Origin: Burkholderia cepacia
GTDB taxonomy: Bacteria; Pseudomonadota; Gammaproteobacteria; Burkholderiales; Burkholderiaceae
Assembly: GCF_029962485.1 (NCBI RefSeq)
Contig: NZ_CP073638.1
Location: 1,178,001-1,242,000 of the forward strand
DNA length: 64,000 nt
Direction: 5' to 3'
Numbering within the stretch: the first letter of the stretch is position 1; the number at the start of each line of letters is the position of its first letter. Below the pieces are notes generated by a model, which worked only from the letters and a program-made list of their open reading frames with translations, was not told the DNA's origin and did not search any database. The position numbers and the translations under genes are program-made. Of this stretch, positions 53,877 through 62,796 are shown piece by piece.

Positions 53877-55403
53877 ATGAACGCCGCAGTTCCCCAGACC
53901 ACCCTCGCCCTGCCCACTGCCAAGCTGCTGATCGACGGCGCGTTCGTCGAATCGCAAAGCGCCGAATGGGGCGACATCGTCAACCCCGCGACGCAGGAAA
54001 CGATCGGCCGCGTGCCGTATGCGACGCTCGACGAGGTCGACGCCGCGATCGCGTCCGCGCAGCGCGCGTTCCAGACCTGGAAGACGACGCCGATCGGCGC
54101 ACGGCTGCGCATCATGCTGAAGTTCCAGGATCTCGTGCGCCGCAATCTCGAACGGATCGCGCACACGCTGACGGCAGAACAAGGCAAGACGTTGCCCGAC
54201 GCGCAGGGCGACATCTTCCGCGGTCTCGAAGTGGTCGAGCACGCATGCTCGATCGGCTCGCTGCAGCAAGGCGAATTCGCGGAGAACGTCGCGGGCGGCG
54301 TCGATACCTACACGCTGCGCCAGCCGATCGGCGTATGCGCGGGCATCACGCCGTTCAACTTCCCCGGCATGATTCCGCTGTGGATGTTCCCGATGGCGAT
54401 CGTCTGCGGCAACACGTTCGTGCTGAAGCCGTCGGAGCAGGATCCGCTGTCGACGATGCAACTGGTCGAGCTCGCGATCGAGGCCGGCGTGCCGCAAGGC
54501 GTGCTGAACGTCGTGCATGGCGGCAAGACGGTGGTCGACCGCCTGTGCACGCATCCGGACATCAAGGCGATCTCCTTCGTCGGCTCGACGCGCGTCGGCA
54601 CGCACGTGTACAACCTCGGCAGCCAGCACGGCAAGCGCGTGCAGTCGATGATGGGCGCGAAGAACCACGCGGTCGTCCTGCCCGATGCGCACCGCGAGCA
54701 GTCGATCAACGCGCTCGTCGGCGCGGGCTTCGGCGCGGCCGGCCAGCGCTGCATGGCGACCTCGGTCGTCGTGCTGGTCGGCAAGGCGCGCGACTGGCTG
54801 CCCGAGCTCGTCGAGAAGGCGAAGGCGCTGAAGATCAACGCGGGCCACGAGCCGGGCACCGATGTCGGCCCGGTCGTGTCGAAGGCCGCACATGCGCGCA
54901 TCACCGCGCTGATCGACGAAGGCGTGAAGGCCGGCGCGAAGCTCGAACTCGACGGCCGCGGCGTGAAGGTGCCCGGCTACGAGCATGGCAACTTCGTCGG
55001 CCCGACGATCTTCTCGGGCGTGACGACCGACATGTCGATCTATACGGAAGAAATCTTCGGGCCGGTGGTGGTCGTACTCGAAGCCGACACGCTCGACGAC
55101 GCGATCGCGCTCGTCAACCGTAACCCGATGGGCAACGGCGTGGGCCTGTTCACGCAGAGTGGCGCGGCCGCGCGCAAGTTCCAGAGCGAAATCGACATCG
55201 GCCAGGTCGGCATCAACATCCCGATTCCGGTGCCGGTGCCCTACTTCAGCTTCACGGGCTCGCGCGGCTCGAAGCTCGGCGATCTCGGCCCGTACGGCAA
55301 GCAGGTCGTGCAGTTCTACACGCAGACGAAAACGGTTACCGCACGCTGGTTCGACGACGACGCGACGGCCGGTGGCGTGAACACGACGATCGCGCTGCGC
55401 TGA
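53877..55403 (+). CDS. mmsA: Methylmalonate-semialdehyde dehydrogenase (CoA-acylating)
   Basis: 508 residues from ATG 53877 (CCGGAGAGTTCC). Converts methylmalonate semialdehyde to propionyl-CoA and CO2 in valine degradation. Aldehyde dehydrogenase fold with Cys292 in [10 protein letters not shown]; the usual catalytic Glu region is replaced by [14 protein letters not shown], which is diagnostic for MmsA enzymes. N-terminal [20 protein letters not shown]. Followed by the 49-bp tandem repeat and mmsB. Confidence 0.93.
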   Translation: MNAAVPQTTLALPTAKLLIDGAFVESQSAEWGDIVNPATQETIGRVPYATLDEVDAAIASAQRAFQTWKTTPIGARLRIMLKFQDLVRRNLERIAHTLTAEQGKTLPDAQGDIFRGLEVVEHACSIGSLQQGEFAENVAGGVDTYTLRQPIGVCAGITPFNFPGMIPLWMFPMAIVCGNTFVLKPSEQDPLSTMQLVELAIEAGVPQGVLNVVHGGKTVVDRLCTHPDIKAISFVGSTRVGTHVYNLGSQHGKRVQSMMGAKNHAVVLPDAHREQSINALVGAGFGAAGQRCMATSVVVLVGKARDWLPELVEKAKALKINAGHEPGTDVGPVVSKAAHARITALIDEGVKAGAKLELDGRGVKVPGYEHGNFVGPTIFSGVTTDMSIYTEEIFGPVVVVLEADTLDDAIALVNRNPMGNGVGLFTQSGAAARKFQSEIDIGQVGINIPIPVPVPYFSFTGSRGSKLGDLGPYGKQVVQFYTQTKTVTARWFDDDATAGGVNTTIALR

Positions 55404-55427
55404 GTGCGAAGCACGGGGCCGGGCTCG

Positions 55428-55600
55428 GCGCTAAAGCGCCAAGTCCGGTCGACCGCCTTGCATGGGACCGGACCAAGCGCTAAAGCGCCAAGTCCGGTCG
55501 ACCGCCTTGCATGGGACCGGACTAAGCGCTAAAGCGCCAAGTCCGGTCGACCGCCTTGCATGGGACCGGACTAAGCGCTAAAGCGCCAAGTCCGGTCGAC
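55428..55600. repeat. 49-bp tandem repeat, three copies plus partial, between mmsA and mmsB
   Basis: Units begin at 55428, 55477 and 55526, each 49 bases and practically identical; a fourth of 26 bases runs 55575-55600. Each unit contains three palindromic elements: GGCGCTAAAGCGCC, the 8-bp GGTCGACC, and the inverted pair AGTCCGGTC ... GACCGGACT. It lies wholly in the mmsA-mmsB gap; mmsB begins 15 bases after it. Unknown function; it would form a row of hairpins in the transcript. Confidence 0.95.
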
Positions 55601-55614
55601 ACACGAGACTACAC

Positions 55615-56505
55615 ATGGAAATTGCATTCATCGGACTCGGCAACATGGGCGGCCCCATGGCCGCCAACCTGCTCAAAGCCGGCCACGCACTGACGGTGTT
55701 CGACCTCGACACGCATGCAGTCGACGCCGCGGTGCGCGCAGGCGCGACAGCGGCCAGCTCGCCGCGCGAAGCCGCCGCACGCGGCGCGGTCGTGATCACG
55801 ATGCTGCCGGCCGCTCAGCACGTGCGCGCCGTCTACCTCGGCGACGACGGCGTGCTGGCCGGCGTGCTGGCCGGCGCGACACTGGTCGACTGCAGCACGA
55901 TTGATCCCGGCACCGTGCGCGCGGTGGCCGACGCGGCAGCACAACGCGGCTTCCCGCTCGCCGACGCGCCCGTGTCGGGCGGCACCGGCGGCGCGCAAGC
56001 CGGCACGCTGACCTTCATGGTCGGCGCGGACGCCGCGCTGTTCGAGCACATCCGCCCCGTGCTGCTCGACATGGGAAAAAACGTCGTGCATTGCGGCGGC
56101 ACGGGCACCGGGCAAATCGCAAAGATCTGCAACAACCTGCTGCTCGGAATCTCGATGATGGGCGTGTCGGAAGCGATGGCGCTCGGCGCGGCGCTCGGCA
56201 TCGATCCGGCCGTGCTGGCCGGCATCATCAACACCTCGACCGGCCGCTGCTGGAGCTCGGACACGTACAACCCGTATCCGGGCGTGAGCGACACGGCGCC
56301 AGCCGCGCGCGGCTATGCGGGCGGCTTCGCGGCGAACCTGATGCTGAAGGATCTCGGGCTCGCGACCGAAGCGGCACGCAGCGCGCACCAGCCAGTGTGG
56401 ATGGGCGCACTCGCGCAGCAGCTCTATCAGTCGATGAGCCAGCAGGGGCTCGGCACGCTCGACTTCTCCGCATGCGTGAAGCTGTACGAGGCGCAGCCGG
56501 CCTGA
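55615..56505 (+). CDS. mmsB: 3-hydroxyisobutyrate dehydrogenase
   Basis: 296 residues from ATG 55615. NAD-dependent oxidation of 3-hydroxyisobutyrate to methylmalonate semialdehyde, the step before MmsA. N-terminal Rossmann IAFIGLGNMGGPMAANLLKA, substrate loop DAPVSGGTGGAQAGTLTFMV, catalytic Lys in GTGQIAKICNNLLL, C-terminal GFAANLMLKDLGLA. Its ribosome binding site GAGACT is weak and only 15 bases follow the last repeat, so the repeat array probably influences its translation or RNA stability. Confidence 0.93.
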   Translation: MEIAFIGLGNMGGPMAANLLKAGHALTVFDLDTHAVDAAVRAGATAASSPREAAARGAVVITMLPAAQHVRAVYLGDDGVLAGVLAGATLVDCSTIDPGTVRAVADAAAQRGFPLADAPVSGGTGGAQAGTLTFMVGADAALFEHIRPVLLDMGKNVVHCGGTGTGQIAKICNNLLLGISMMGVSEAMALGAALGIDPAVLAGIINTSTGRCWSSDTYNPYPGVSDTAPAARGYAGGFAANLMLKDLGLATEAARSAHQPVWMGALAQQLYQSMSQQGLGTLDFSACVKLYEAQPA

Positions 56506-56531
56506 CCCGAACCGCCGACGCCGGACGTGCG

Positions 56532-56568
56532 CCGACCCGCGATGTGCCTGAACGGCAGCGCGGGTCGG
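56532..56568 (+). terminator. Terminator after mmsB
   Basis: CCGACCCGCG (56532-56541) and CGCGGGTCGG (56559-56568) form a perfect 10-bp stem with a 17-base loop, followed by TTT. Starts 27 bases after the mmsB stop. Confidence 0.65.
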
Positions 56569-56625
56569 TTTGCATCGGGGGAAGGAAAACGCGGATGGCG
56601 ACGGCGCGTCAACGCCGCCGGTCGT

Positions 56626-56958
56626 TCAACCGCGCGGGTTCGATGCCGTCTCGAAGGTCGGATGGCACTCGAACGCGAGTTCGGCGCGCGCGTCGACACG
56701 GCTGCCGCCGGTCAGCGATTCCGTCTTCATGCTCGCGCGCATGCCGCGCTGCGTGCAGTAGTTGGTAGCTTCGTCGATGGCCTTCGTATGAGCGTCGGCC
56801 CACGTCGTCGACATGCCGACCGTGCGCGTCGTCACGGTATATACGTTCGGGTTCGACGTCGCGGTCACGTCGGAAGCGGTCGAACACGCGGCGAGCAAGC
56901 ATGCAGCAGCCGCGACGGTCAACCATCGCAGGGATCGGTAAGAGACTGGAATGAACAT
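56626..56958 (-). CDS. Small lipoprotein of unknown function
   Basis: 110 residues from ATG 56958 (an ATG at 57006 would add 16). Signal MFIPVSYRSLRWLTVAAAAC with lipobox LLAAC. The mature part SNPNVYTVTTRTVGMSTTWA, DAHTKAIDEATNYCTQRGMR and FECHPTFE is found in small outer-membrane-associated proteins (YecR/DUF-type) with two conserved Cys. No ribosome binding site of note. Converges with mmsB over its terminator. Confidence 0.65.
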   Translation of the reverse strand: MFIPVSYRSLRWLTVAAAACLLAACSTASDVTATSNPNVYTVTTRTVGMSTTWADAHTKAIDEATNYCTQRGMRASMKTESLTGGSRVDARAELAFECHPTFETASNPRG

Positions 56959-57460
56959 GGGGGGCAAGCGCACGCCGTTCGACGCGCATTGAGCAACATA
57001 GGCCACAGTATGCCTGCTCGATCGCCGGAGATCATGCCCCTTTCAGTGAACACATTGTTTCGAATGGTTAAACGATGGCCGGTTCAGGCAAGATTTACAG
57101 CCGTCGCCGGCAACCGTTTTCACGTGTCGGGTAGTTTTGCCCTGCCGGCCCATCGTTTCAGCCGCTCATGGCCGTCCGGCGGTCGATGCGCGACGTCCTG
57201 CCTGATCCCCGCCAACGCTTTCGCCGGGCCGGTCGCCACGCCGCCGACTTTTTTCAACCCGCGCGACCATCTCGCGCGCCCCTCGGCGCGCCACACGCAA
57301 CCGCGCTGCGCCATATCGCCGCACAGGCATATCGCTTGCACCGCCCCCTCACCCGCCTCCCCGGCGGTCGGCATCCTTCCCTCAACCGGCGCTGCGCACC
57401 GCGCAACCCATCGCGCGGCGGTCCCGCATCGTCAGCAGGTTCCCTGAACGAGAGGACAAC
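56959..57460. other. Intergenic region between two lipoprotein genes
   Basis: About 500 bases separating divergent lipoprotein genes. Composition is less GC-biased around 57000-57130. No gene-like reading frame in the correct codon style and no clear repeat. It must contain both promoters, which I cannot place. Confidence 0.35.
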
Positions 57461-58225
57461 ATGAAATCAATACGAACGCTGGTGGCCCTGTGCTCGGTCG
57501 TTTCCGTGCTCGCGGCGTGTGGCGGCGACGGCAACGACGTCGGCACCGAACTCGGCATCTCGAAGCCGCAGGCGCGCTTCATCAACGCAGTCCCGGCCGG
57601 GCCGAACCTCGACTACTACCTGAATGCGAAGATCGACCAGGCGGGCGTCGCCTACAAGGGCGTGACGCGCTATCACGACGTCGACTCCGGCACGCAGAAC
57701 GCGAGCTACGACGTGTCGGGCACGACGACGACCGTCGCCGCGCAATCGTTCGGTGCGGTGAACGGCCACCACTACACGACGATCGCCCTGCCGAGCACGA
57801 CTTCGCTGATCTCCGTGATCGACGATCCTTACGACAAGGGCCTGCTGTCGGACAAGGCGCGCGTGCGCAGCTTCAACGCGTCGCCGAACGCGCAGAACGT
57901 CGACGTGTACGTCGTCCCGCCGGGCACCGACATCACGACGCAAAGCCCGACGATGGCGGGCGCGGCCTACCAGAACGCGGTGCCGGCCACGACGCAGGAT
58001 TCGACCTACCTGAACGGCGGCAGCTACCAGGTGATCGTCACGACGGCCGGCAGCAAGTCGCCGATCCTCAAGACCGCGCCGGTCACCATCAACAACAACG
58101 CCGACTGGCTGCTGCTGACGATTCCGTCGGGCGGGGTCGGCGACGTGACGCCGAACGACATTCACGTGCTCGTCGCGCAAGGCAACGACGCCGATACGTC
58201 CGCGCAGGAACTCGGCCCGCAGTAA
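57461..58225 (+). CDS. DUF4397 lipoprotein
   Basis: 254 residues from ATG 57461 (CGAGAGGACAAC). Signal MKSIRTLVALCSVVSVLAAC with lipobox. Two tandem beta domains, RFINAVPAGPNLDYYLNAKI and VRSFNASPNAQNVDVYVVPP, are the repeated R-hN-(A/S)P-x-h-D-hY pattern of DUF4397, extracytoplasmic proteins of unknown role. Good codon use. Isolated between divergent and convergent lipoprotein genes. Confidence 0.83.
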   Translation: MKSIRTLVALCSVVSVLAACGGDGNDVGTELGISKPQARFINAVPAGPNLDYYLNAKIDQAGVAYKGVTRYHDVDSGTQNASYDVSGTTTTVAAQSFGAVNGHHYTTIALPSTTSLISVIDDPYDKGLLSDKARVRSFNASPNAQNVDVYVVPPGTDITTQSPTMAGAAYQNAVPATTQDSTYLNGGSYQVIVTTAGSKSPILKTAPVTINNNADWLLLTIPSGGVGDVTPNDIHVLVAQGNDADTSAQELGPQ

Positions 58226-58343
58226 GGACCGCCAACGGTCGCGGCGGCCGCCGCGACCTCGCCGGGCCATCGCCGCCGGTCCGTGAATCGCTACAACGGT
58301 CCTTGCAAATCTTTCATGCGCACGGCCGCGCGCATGCCTGACC

Positions 58344-58373
58344 GGCACGGCACGGCACGGCACGGCACGGCAC
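58344..58373. repeat. Pentanucleotide microsatellite (GGCAC)6
   Basis: Six perfect head-to-tail copies of GGCAC lie between the DUF4397 gene and the small convergent lipoprotein gene. A slippage-prone site, but it is outside the coding frames as I call them. Confidence 0.85.
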
Positions 58374-58435
58374 GCGAAAAAACGGACGACACACCCGCAC
58401 GCAGCTGGCATGCCACCCGTCCGATAAAGCGCCCG

Positions 58436-58693
58436 TCAGCCGCCGCTGGCGCCGCCCGGCGCGGAGGCAGCGCCCGGCATGCTCGCGCCGCTGTCGCCGC
58501 TGCTGCCGGCCGCGCTGCTGCTCGACGTACCCGATGGTGCGGCCGACATGCCGCCCGTCGCGCTCGAATCGGAACTCGCCCCGCCGGCGCTGTCGTCGCT
58601 CTTCTTCTGGCAGCCCGCGCCTGCCGCCAGCCCCGCAATCAGGATGCCGGCGAAGACGGCTCGCGATACATGACGAAAGGAATATCGCTGCAT
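58436..58693 (-). CDS. Small Ser/Gly/Ala-rich lipoprotein, 85 residues
   Basis: From ATG 58693 with strong GGAGGTGTC. Signal MQRYSFRHVSRAVFAGILIA and lipobox GLAAGAGC. The mature part is low complexity, over half Ser, Gly and Ala (DDSAGGASSDSSATGGMSAA), likely unstructured and surface or envelope linked. Convergent with the DUF4397 gene. Function unknown; low complexity could also mean rapid divergence. Confidence 0.6.
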   Translation of the reverse strand: MQRYSFRHVSRAVFAGILIAGLAAGAGCQKKSDDSAGGASSDSSATGGMSAAPSGTSSSSAAGSSGDSGASMPGAASAPGGASGG

Positions 58694-58943
58694 GACACCT
58701 CCGCTGATGTCGATGTGGATGGAGCCCGCAAGCGAGCAATTTGCGTGCCGCGCCCACGCGCGGCTGGCGGGCGCCTTCCATTCATTTTTCAAATGACACC
58801 CAGCCGAATATTTAATTTCCCATCGTCTCGGCCGCCACCCATACTCGCGAACAAATCCGAGACATAACGTCCACGGCGGCCGGGCCGTCGCAGCGTGACC
58901 ACGCTGCCGGTTTCGCGCCCCGCACATGGAAGGAGACAACGGC

Positions 58944-60476
58944 GTGCAACTGGAAGCCACCCACCGCGCGGGCATCATGCTCGGCGCGGACGACGCATCG
59001 CATCGAACCGATTCGGCCACGCGCGACCCCGCGCTGAGCCCGCGGCTGCACAATCCCGATCTCGCGCCGACCAAGGCCGAGGGCCGGACCTGGGGCCGCT
59101 ACAGCATCTTTGCGCTGTGGACCAACGACGTGCACAACATCGCGAACTACTCGTTCGCGATCGGGCTGTTCGCGCTCGGCCTGTCGGGCTGGCAGATGCT
59201 CGCGTCGCTCGCGATCGGCGCGGTGCTCGTGTACTGCTTCATGAACCTCACCGGCTACATGGGCCAGAAGACCGGCGTGCCATTCCCGGTGATCAGCCGG
59301 ATGAGCTTCGGCATCTACGGCGCGCTGCTGCCCGCGATGATCCGCGCGGTAATCGCGATCGCATGGTTCGGCATCCAGACCTATCTCGCCTCCGTCGTGC
59401 TGCGCGTCCTGCTCACGGCGATCTGGCCCGGCCTCGCCGCGTTCGACCAGAATGTGATCTTCGGGCTGTCGACGCTCGGGTGGATCACGTTCATCGCGAT
59501 CTGGCTCGTGCAGATCGGCATCCTCACGTACGGGATGGAGATGGTCCGAAAGTACGAGGGGCTCGCTGGCCCGGTGATCCTCGTCACGACGCTGTCGCTT
59601 GCCGCGTGGATGTATAGCCGCACGGGCGGCCATCTCGCGATGTCGATCGGCAAGCCGATGACGGGCCTGAAGATGTGGACGGAGATCTTCGCGGGCGGCT
59701 CGCTGTGGCTCGCGATCTACGGCACGCTGGTGCTCAACTTCTGCGATTTCGCCCGTTCGTCGCCGAGCACGAAGACGGTGCGCGTCGGCAACTTCTGGGG
59801 CCTGCCGGTCAACATCCTCGTGTTCGCGACGATCAGCTTCGTGCTCGCGGGCGCGCAGTTCAAGCTGAACGGCCACATCATCCACAGCCCGACGGAAATC
59901 ATCGCGACGGTGCCGAACAAGCTGTTCCTCGTGCTCGGCTGCCTCGCCTTCCTGATCGTGACGGTCGCCGTGAACATCATGGCGAACTTCGTCGCACCGG
60001 CCTTCGTGCTGACGAGCCTCGCGCCGCAGCGCCTGTCGTTCCGCCGCGCGGGCCTGATCAGCGCGACGATCGCCGTGCTGATCCTGCCGTGGAACCTGTA
60101 CAACAGCCCGATCGTGATCGTCTACTTCCTGTCCGGCCTCGGCGCGCTGCTCGGCCCGCTGTACGGGATCATCACGGTCGACTACTGGCTCGTGCGCAAG
60201 CAGCGCGTGAACGTGCCCGATCTCTATACCGAAGCGCCGACCGGCGCCTACTTCTACACGCGCGGCGTGAACCGCAAGGCGCTCGCGGCGCTCGTGCCGT
60301 CCGCGCTGATCTCGATCACGCTCGCCGTCGTGCCGGCCTTCAGCGCGATGACGCCGTTCTCCTGGCTGCTCGGCGCGGCCATCGCGGGCAGCGTGTACTG
60401 GCTGCTGGCCGATCGCAAACGGCAATACGAAGAGCGCTCGGGCGAACACATCGCGGTCGCCTGCGCGCAACACTGA
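58944..60476 (+). CDS. NCS1-family nucleobase/hydantoin/allantoin permease
   Basis: 510 residues from GTG 58944, selected because AAGGAGACAACGGC precedes it; the ATG at 58926 overlaps this signal. Twelve membrane helices with NCS1 features: GRYSIFALWTNDVHNIANYS, NLTGYMGQKTGVPFPVISRM and GTLVLNFCDFARSSPSTKTV. NCS1 permeases carry cytosine, uracil, allantoin or hydantoins. The racemase-like gene follows 23 bases later, which favours a hydantoin or allantoin substrate. Confidence 0.9.
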   Translation: MQLEATHRAGIMLGADDASHRTDSATRDPALSPRLHNPDLAPTKAEGRTWGRYSIFALWTNDVHNIANYSFAIGLFALGLSGWQMLASLAIGAVLVYCFMNLTGYMGQKTGVPFPVISRMSFGIYGALLPAMIRAVIAIAWFGIQTYLASVVLRVLLTAIWPGLAAFDQNVIFGLSTLGWITFIAIWLVQIGILTYGMEMVRKYEGLAGPVILVTTLSLAAWMYSRTGGHLAMSIGKPMTGLKMWTEIFAGGSLWLAIYGTLVLNFCDFARSSPSTKTVRVGNFWGLPVNILVFATISFVLAGAQFKLNGHIIHSPTEIIATVPNKLFLVLGCLAFLIVTVAVNIMANFVAPAFVLTSLAPQRLSFRRAGLISATIAVLILPWNLYNSPIVIVYFLSGLGALLGPLYGIITVDYWLVRKQRVNVPDLYTEAPTGAYFYTRGVNRKALAALVPSALISITLAVVPAFSAMTPFSWLLGAAIAGSVYWLLADRKRQYEERSGEHIAVACAQH

Positions 60477-60499
60477 CACACACGCATACGGAGTCACCG

Positions 60500-61228
60500 A
60501 TGAGGATCCTGGTAGTCAACGTCAACACGACCGAGTCGATCACCGACGCGATCGCCGCGCAGGCGCAGGCCGCCGCGTCGCCGGGCACGGAGATCGTCGG
60601 GCTGACGCCGCGCTTCGGTGCGGAGTCGGTCGAAGGCAACTTCGAGAGCTATCTTGCGGCGATCGCCGTGATGGATCGCGTGTTGAACTACGACGAACCG
60701 TACGACGCGGTGATCCAGGCCGGCTACGGCGAACACGGCCGCGAAGGGCTGCAGGAACTGCTGACGGTGCCCGTCGTCGACATCACCGAAGCAGCCGCGA
60801 GCATCGCGATGCTGCTCGGCCATCGCTACTCGGTCGTCACGACACTCGACCGGACGGTGCCGCTGATCGAGGATCGCCTGAAGCTCGCCGGGCTCGATGC
60901 GCGCTGCGCGTCGGTGCGTGCCAGCGGCCTCGCGGTGCTCGAGCTCGAAGAGAACCCGGCCCGCGCGATCGAGTCGATCGTCGGCCAGGCGCAGCGCGCG
61001 GTGAAGGACGATCACGCGGAAGTGATCTGCCTCGGCTGCGGCGGGATGGCCGGCCTCGACCGGCAGATCGAGGAATGCACGGGCGTACCGGTCGTCGACG
61101 GCGTGTCGGCCGCGGTCGCGCTCGCCGAGTCGCTGGTGCGCCTGAAGCTGAAGACGTCGAAGGTCCGCACGTACGCCCCACCGCGCCCGAAGCGGATCGT
61201 CGGCTGGCCGGGAACCTTCGCAAAATGA
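60500..61228 (+). CDS. Asp/Glu/hydantoin racemase-family protein
   Basis: 242 residues from ATG 60500 (CGGAGTCACCG). Two-domain racemase fold beginning MRILVVNVNTTESITDAI. Family members use two cysteines; the C-terminal one is present as Cys180 in CLGCGGMAGL, but the N-terminal one, expected in an ACFGDPG-like motif, is replaced by AGYGEHG with Gly75. Same operon as the NCS1 permease and followed by a LysR gene. Likely acts on hydantoin- or allantoin-like compounds, but may not racemise by the classical mechanism. Confidence 0.8.
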   Translation: MRILVVNVNTTESITDAIAAQAQAAASPGTEIVGLTPRFGAESVEGNFESYLAAIAVMDRVLNYDEPYDAVIQAGYGEHGREGLQELLTVPVVDITEAAASIAMLLGHRYSVVTTLDRTVPLIEDRLKLAGLDARCASVRASGLAVLELEENPARAIESIVGQAQRAVKDDHAEVICLGCGGMAGLDRQIEECTGVPVVDGVSAAVALAESLVRLKLKTSKVRTYAPPRPKRIVGWPGTFAK

Positions 61229-61292
61229 CGACAGGCAGCCGGCCGGCAGTCGCGTTGCGCTCGGCCACGGTGCTGCCGGGAGGCGTATCGGC

Positions 61293-62474
61293 ATGCGGGA
61301 CCCGCTAGACCCGGCCGCCCTGCCGCGCGACGCGGCCGACGCCACGGGCGCGCTCGACGTGCTCGATGCGCGGCTGATGCGCATCCTGCTCGTGCTGCTG
61401 ACCGAGCGCACCGTGTCGCGTGCGGCCGTGCGCCTGAACATGTCGCAGCCGGCGACGAGCGCCGCGCTCAAGCGGCTGCGCACGCTGCTCGGCGATCCGC
61501 TGCTGGTGCGCAGCCGCTACGGGATGGTGCCGACCGAGTTCGGCGCGCGGCTGATCGAACCGCTGCGCAACGCGCTGCGCGTGATCGACTTCATCCGCAT
61601 GCAGCAGCCGACGTTCGACGCGCGCACGTCGGTGCGCACTTACCGGATCGGCTGCCCCGACTACCTGAACGTGCTGTTCGTGCCGAAGCTCGTCGCACTG
61701 TTCCGAGAACGTGCGCCGAATGCCCAGCTCGTGTTCCACCCGCTCGGCGACGGCTTCGACGACGAGCGCGCGCTGGCCGACGGCGAGCTCGACGTCGTGA
61801 TCGACAACCGTCCCGCACGCCAGTCGCGCTTCCGGCAGGACGACCTGTTCGACGACCGCGTCGTGTGCCTGATGCGCGCGACGCATCCGCTTGCGCGGCG
61901 CGGCGCGATGACGGCCGCAGATTTCGCGGCGGTGCCGCAGCTGTGCCCGACGCCGTCGTGGCTCGAAGCGTCCGGCGCGATCGACCGGCAGCTCGAACGC
62001 GTGGGCCTGCAGCGGCACATCGTCGTCACGCTGCCGCACTTCGAACTCGCCGCGCATGCGCTCGTGCGCACCGACATGATCCTCACGACCACGTACCGGC
62101 TCGCGCGGCACTATGCGAAGCTGCTGCCGCTCGCCGCGATCGCGCTGCCGACCGAACCGCCGGACATCGTGTACCGGATGACGTGGAACGAATCGGGAGC
62201 GTGTGTCGACGGCGTGCGCTGGCTGCGCGGCTTGATCGCGGAAGCGACACGTGCGTGGCTCGATGCCGAGGCGATGCTGCCGGCGGTCGCCGCGGTCGCT
62301 GCGGTCGCTGTCAGCACGGATGCGGACGCGCTGACGACCGCGCCGGCTGTCTCCGATACGCCTGAACCCACCCGCCGCACGCGCCGCAAGCAGGCGACGC
62401 ATTGCCGCGCATCGCACCCTGCTCGTGTCGCGCATGCGGCTCGCATCCACCGTATCGCGACAAAACCGCATTGA
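61293..62474 (+). CDS. LysR-family transcriptional regulator with C-terminal extension
   Basis: 393 residues from ATG 61293 (GGGAGGCGTATCGGC). Helix-turn-helix at residues 25-70 (LMRILLVLLTERTVSRAAVR, NMSQPATSAALKRLRTLLG) and a substrate domain including FHPLGDGFDDERALADGELD. NodD/PcpR-like subgroup. After residue about 320 there is an extra tail, an Ala/Val-rich stretch then a basic RRTRRKQATH segment, not seen in ordinary family members. Same direction as the racemase, 64 bases on, so probably an autoregulated operon member. Confidence 0.86.
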   Translation: MRDPLDPAALPRDAADATGALDVLDARLMRILLVLLTERTVSRAAVRLNMSQPATSAALKRLRTLLGDPLLVRSRYGMVPTEFGARLIEPLRNALRVIDFIRMQQPTFDARTSVRTYRIGCPDYLNVLFVPKLVALFRERAPNAQLVFHPLGDGFDDERALADGELDVVIDNRPARQSRFRQDDLFDDRVVCLMRATHPLARRGAMTAADFAAVPQLCPTPSWLEASGAIDRQLERVGLQRHIVVTLPHFELAAHALVRTDMILTTTYRLARHYAKLLPLAAIALPTEPPDIVYRMTWNESGACVDGVRWLRGLIAEATRAWLDAEAMLPAVAAVAAVAVSTDADALTTAPAVSDTPEPTRRTRRKQATHCRASHPARVAHAARIHRIATKPH

Positions 62475-62628
62475 CCGGTTCCAAGCCGGCGCCGGCACGA
62501 TGTGCGCGACTGCCGCATATCGGACCGATCCTGCTTACCGGCCCTGCACCGAATCGTCAGAATGACGTCTCGAACCGTTGCCGACGCGCATCGCCGATGC
62601 CCGTAGCTGCGTTATCGAGGAAAACCGC

Positions 62629-62760
62629 ATGAAGAAGGCACTCATCGCGCTGGCCGTTCCGGTCGCGCTGCTCGCGAGCACCGGCGCATTCGCCTGCAAT
62701 CGGGACTGCGCAACGCAACGCGCAGCCCTCACGACGCACAGATCGATCGCGACGCGCTGA
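62629..62760 (+). CDS. Small secreted peptide, 43 residues
   Basis: From ATG 62629 with GAGGAAAACCGC. MKKALIALAVPVALLASTGA followed by FACNRDC gives a textbook signal peptide, cut near AFA, leaving a mature peptide of about 20 residues with two Cys. Too short for most gene finders. Unknown role. Confidence 0.55.
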   Translation: MKKALIALAVPVALLASTGAFACNRDCATQRAALTTHRSIATR

Positions 62761-62796
62761 AGGGATGAAAATAAAGCACTGACGCGGCTTGCCGCA

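Noticed and set aside
52358..54214. Long reverse frame antisense to the MHS transporter
   Set aside because: Composition is a mirror of the transporter; no ribosome binding site or domain.
55428..55600. CRISPR array
   Set aside because: Units are directly abutting with no variable spacers, and no cas genes are near.
57120..57374. Reverse-strand frame of 84 codons in the lipoprotein intergenic region
   Set aside because: No ribosome binding site and poor codon pattern; likely chance.
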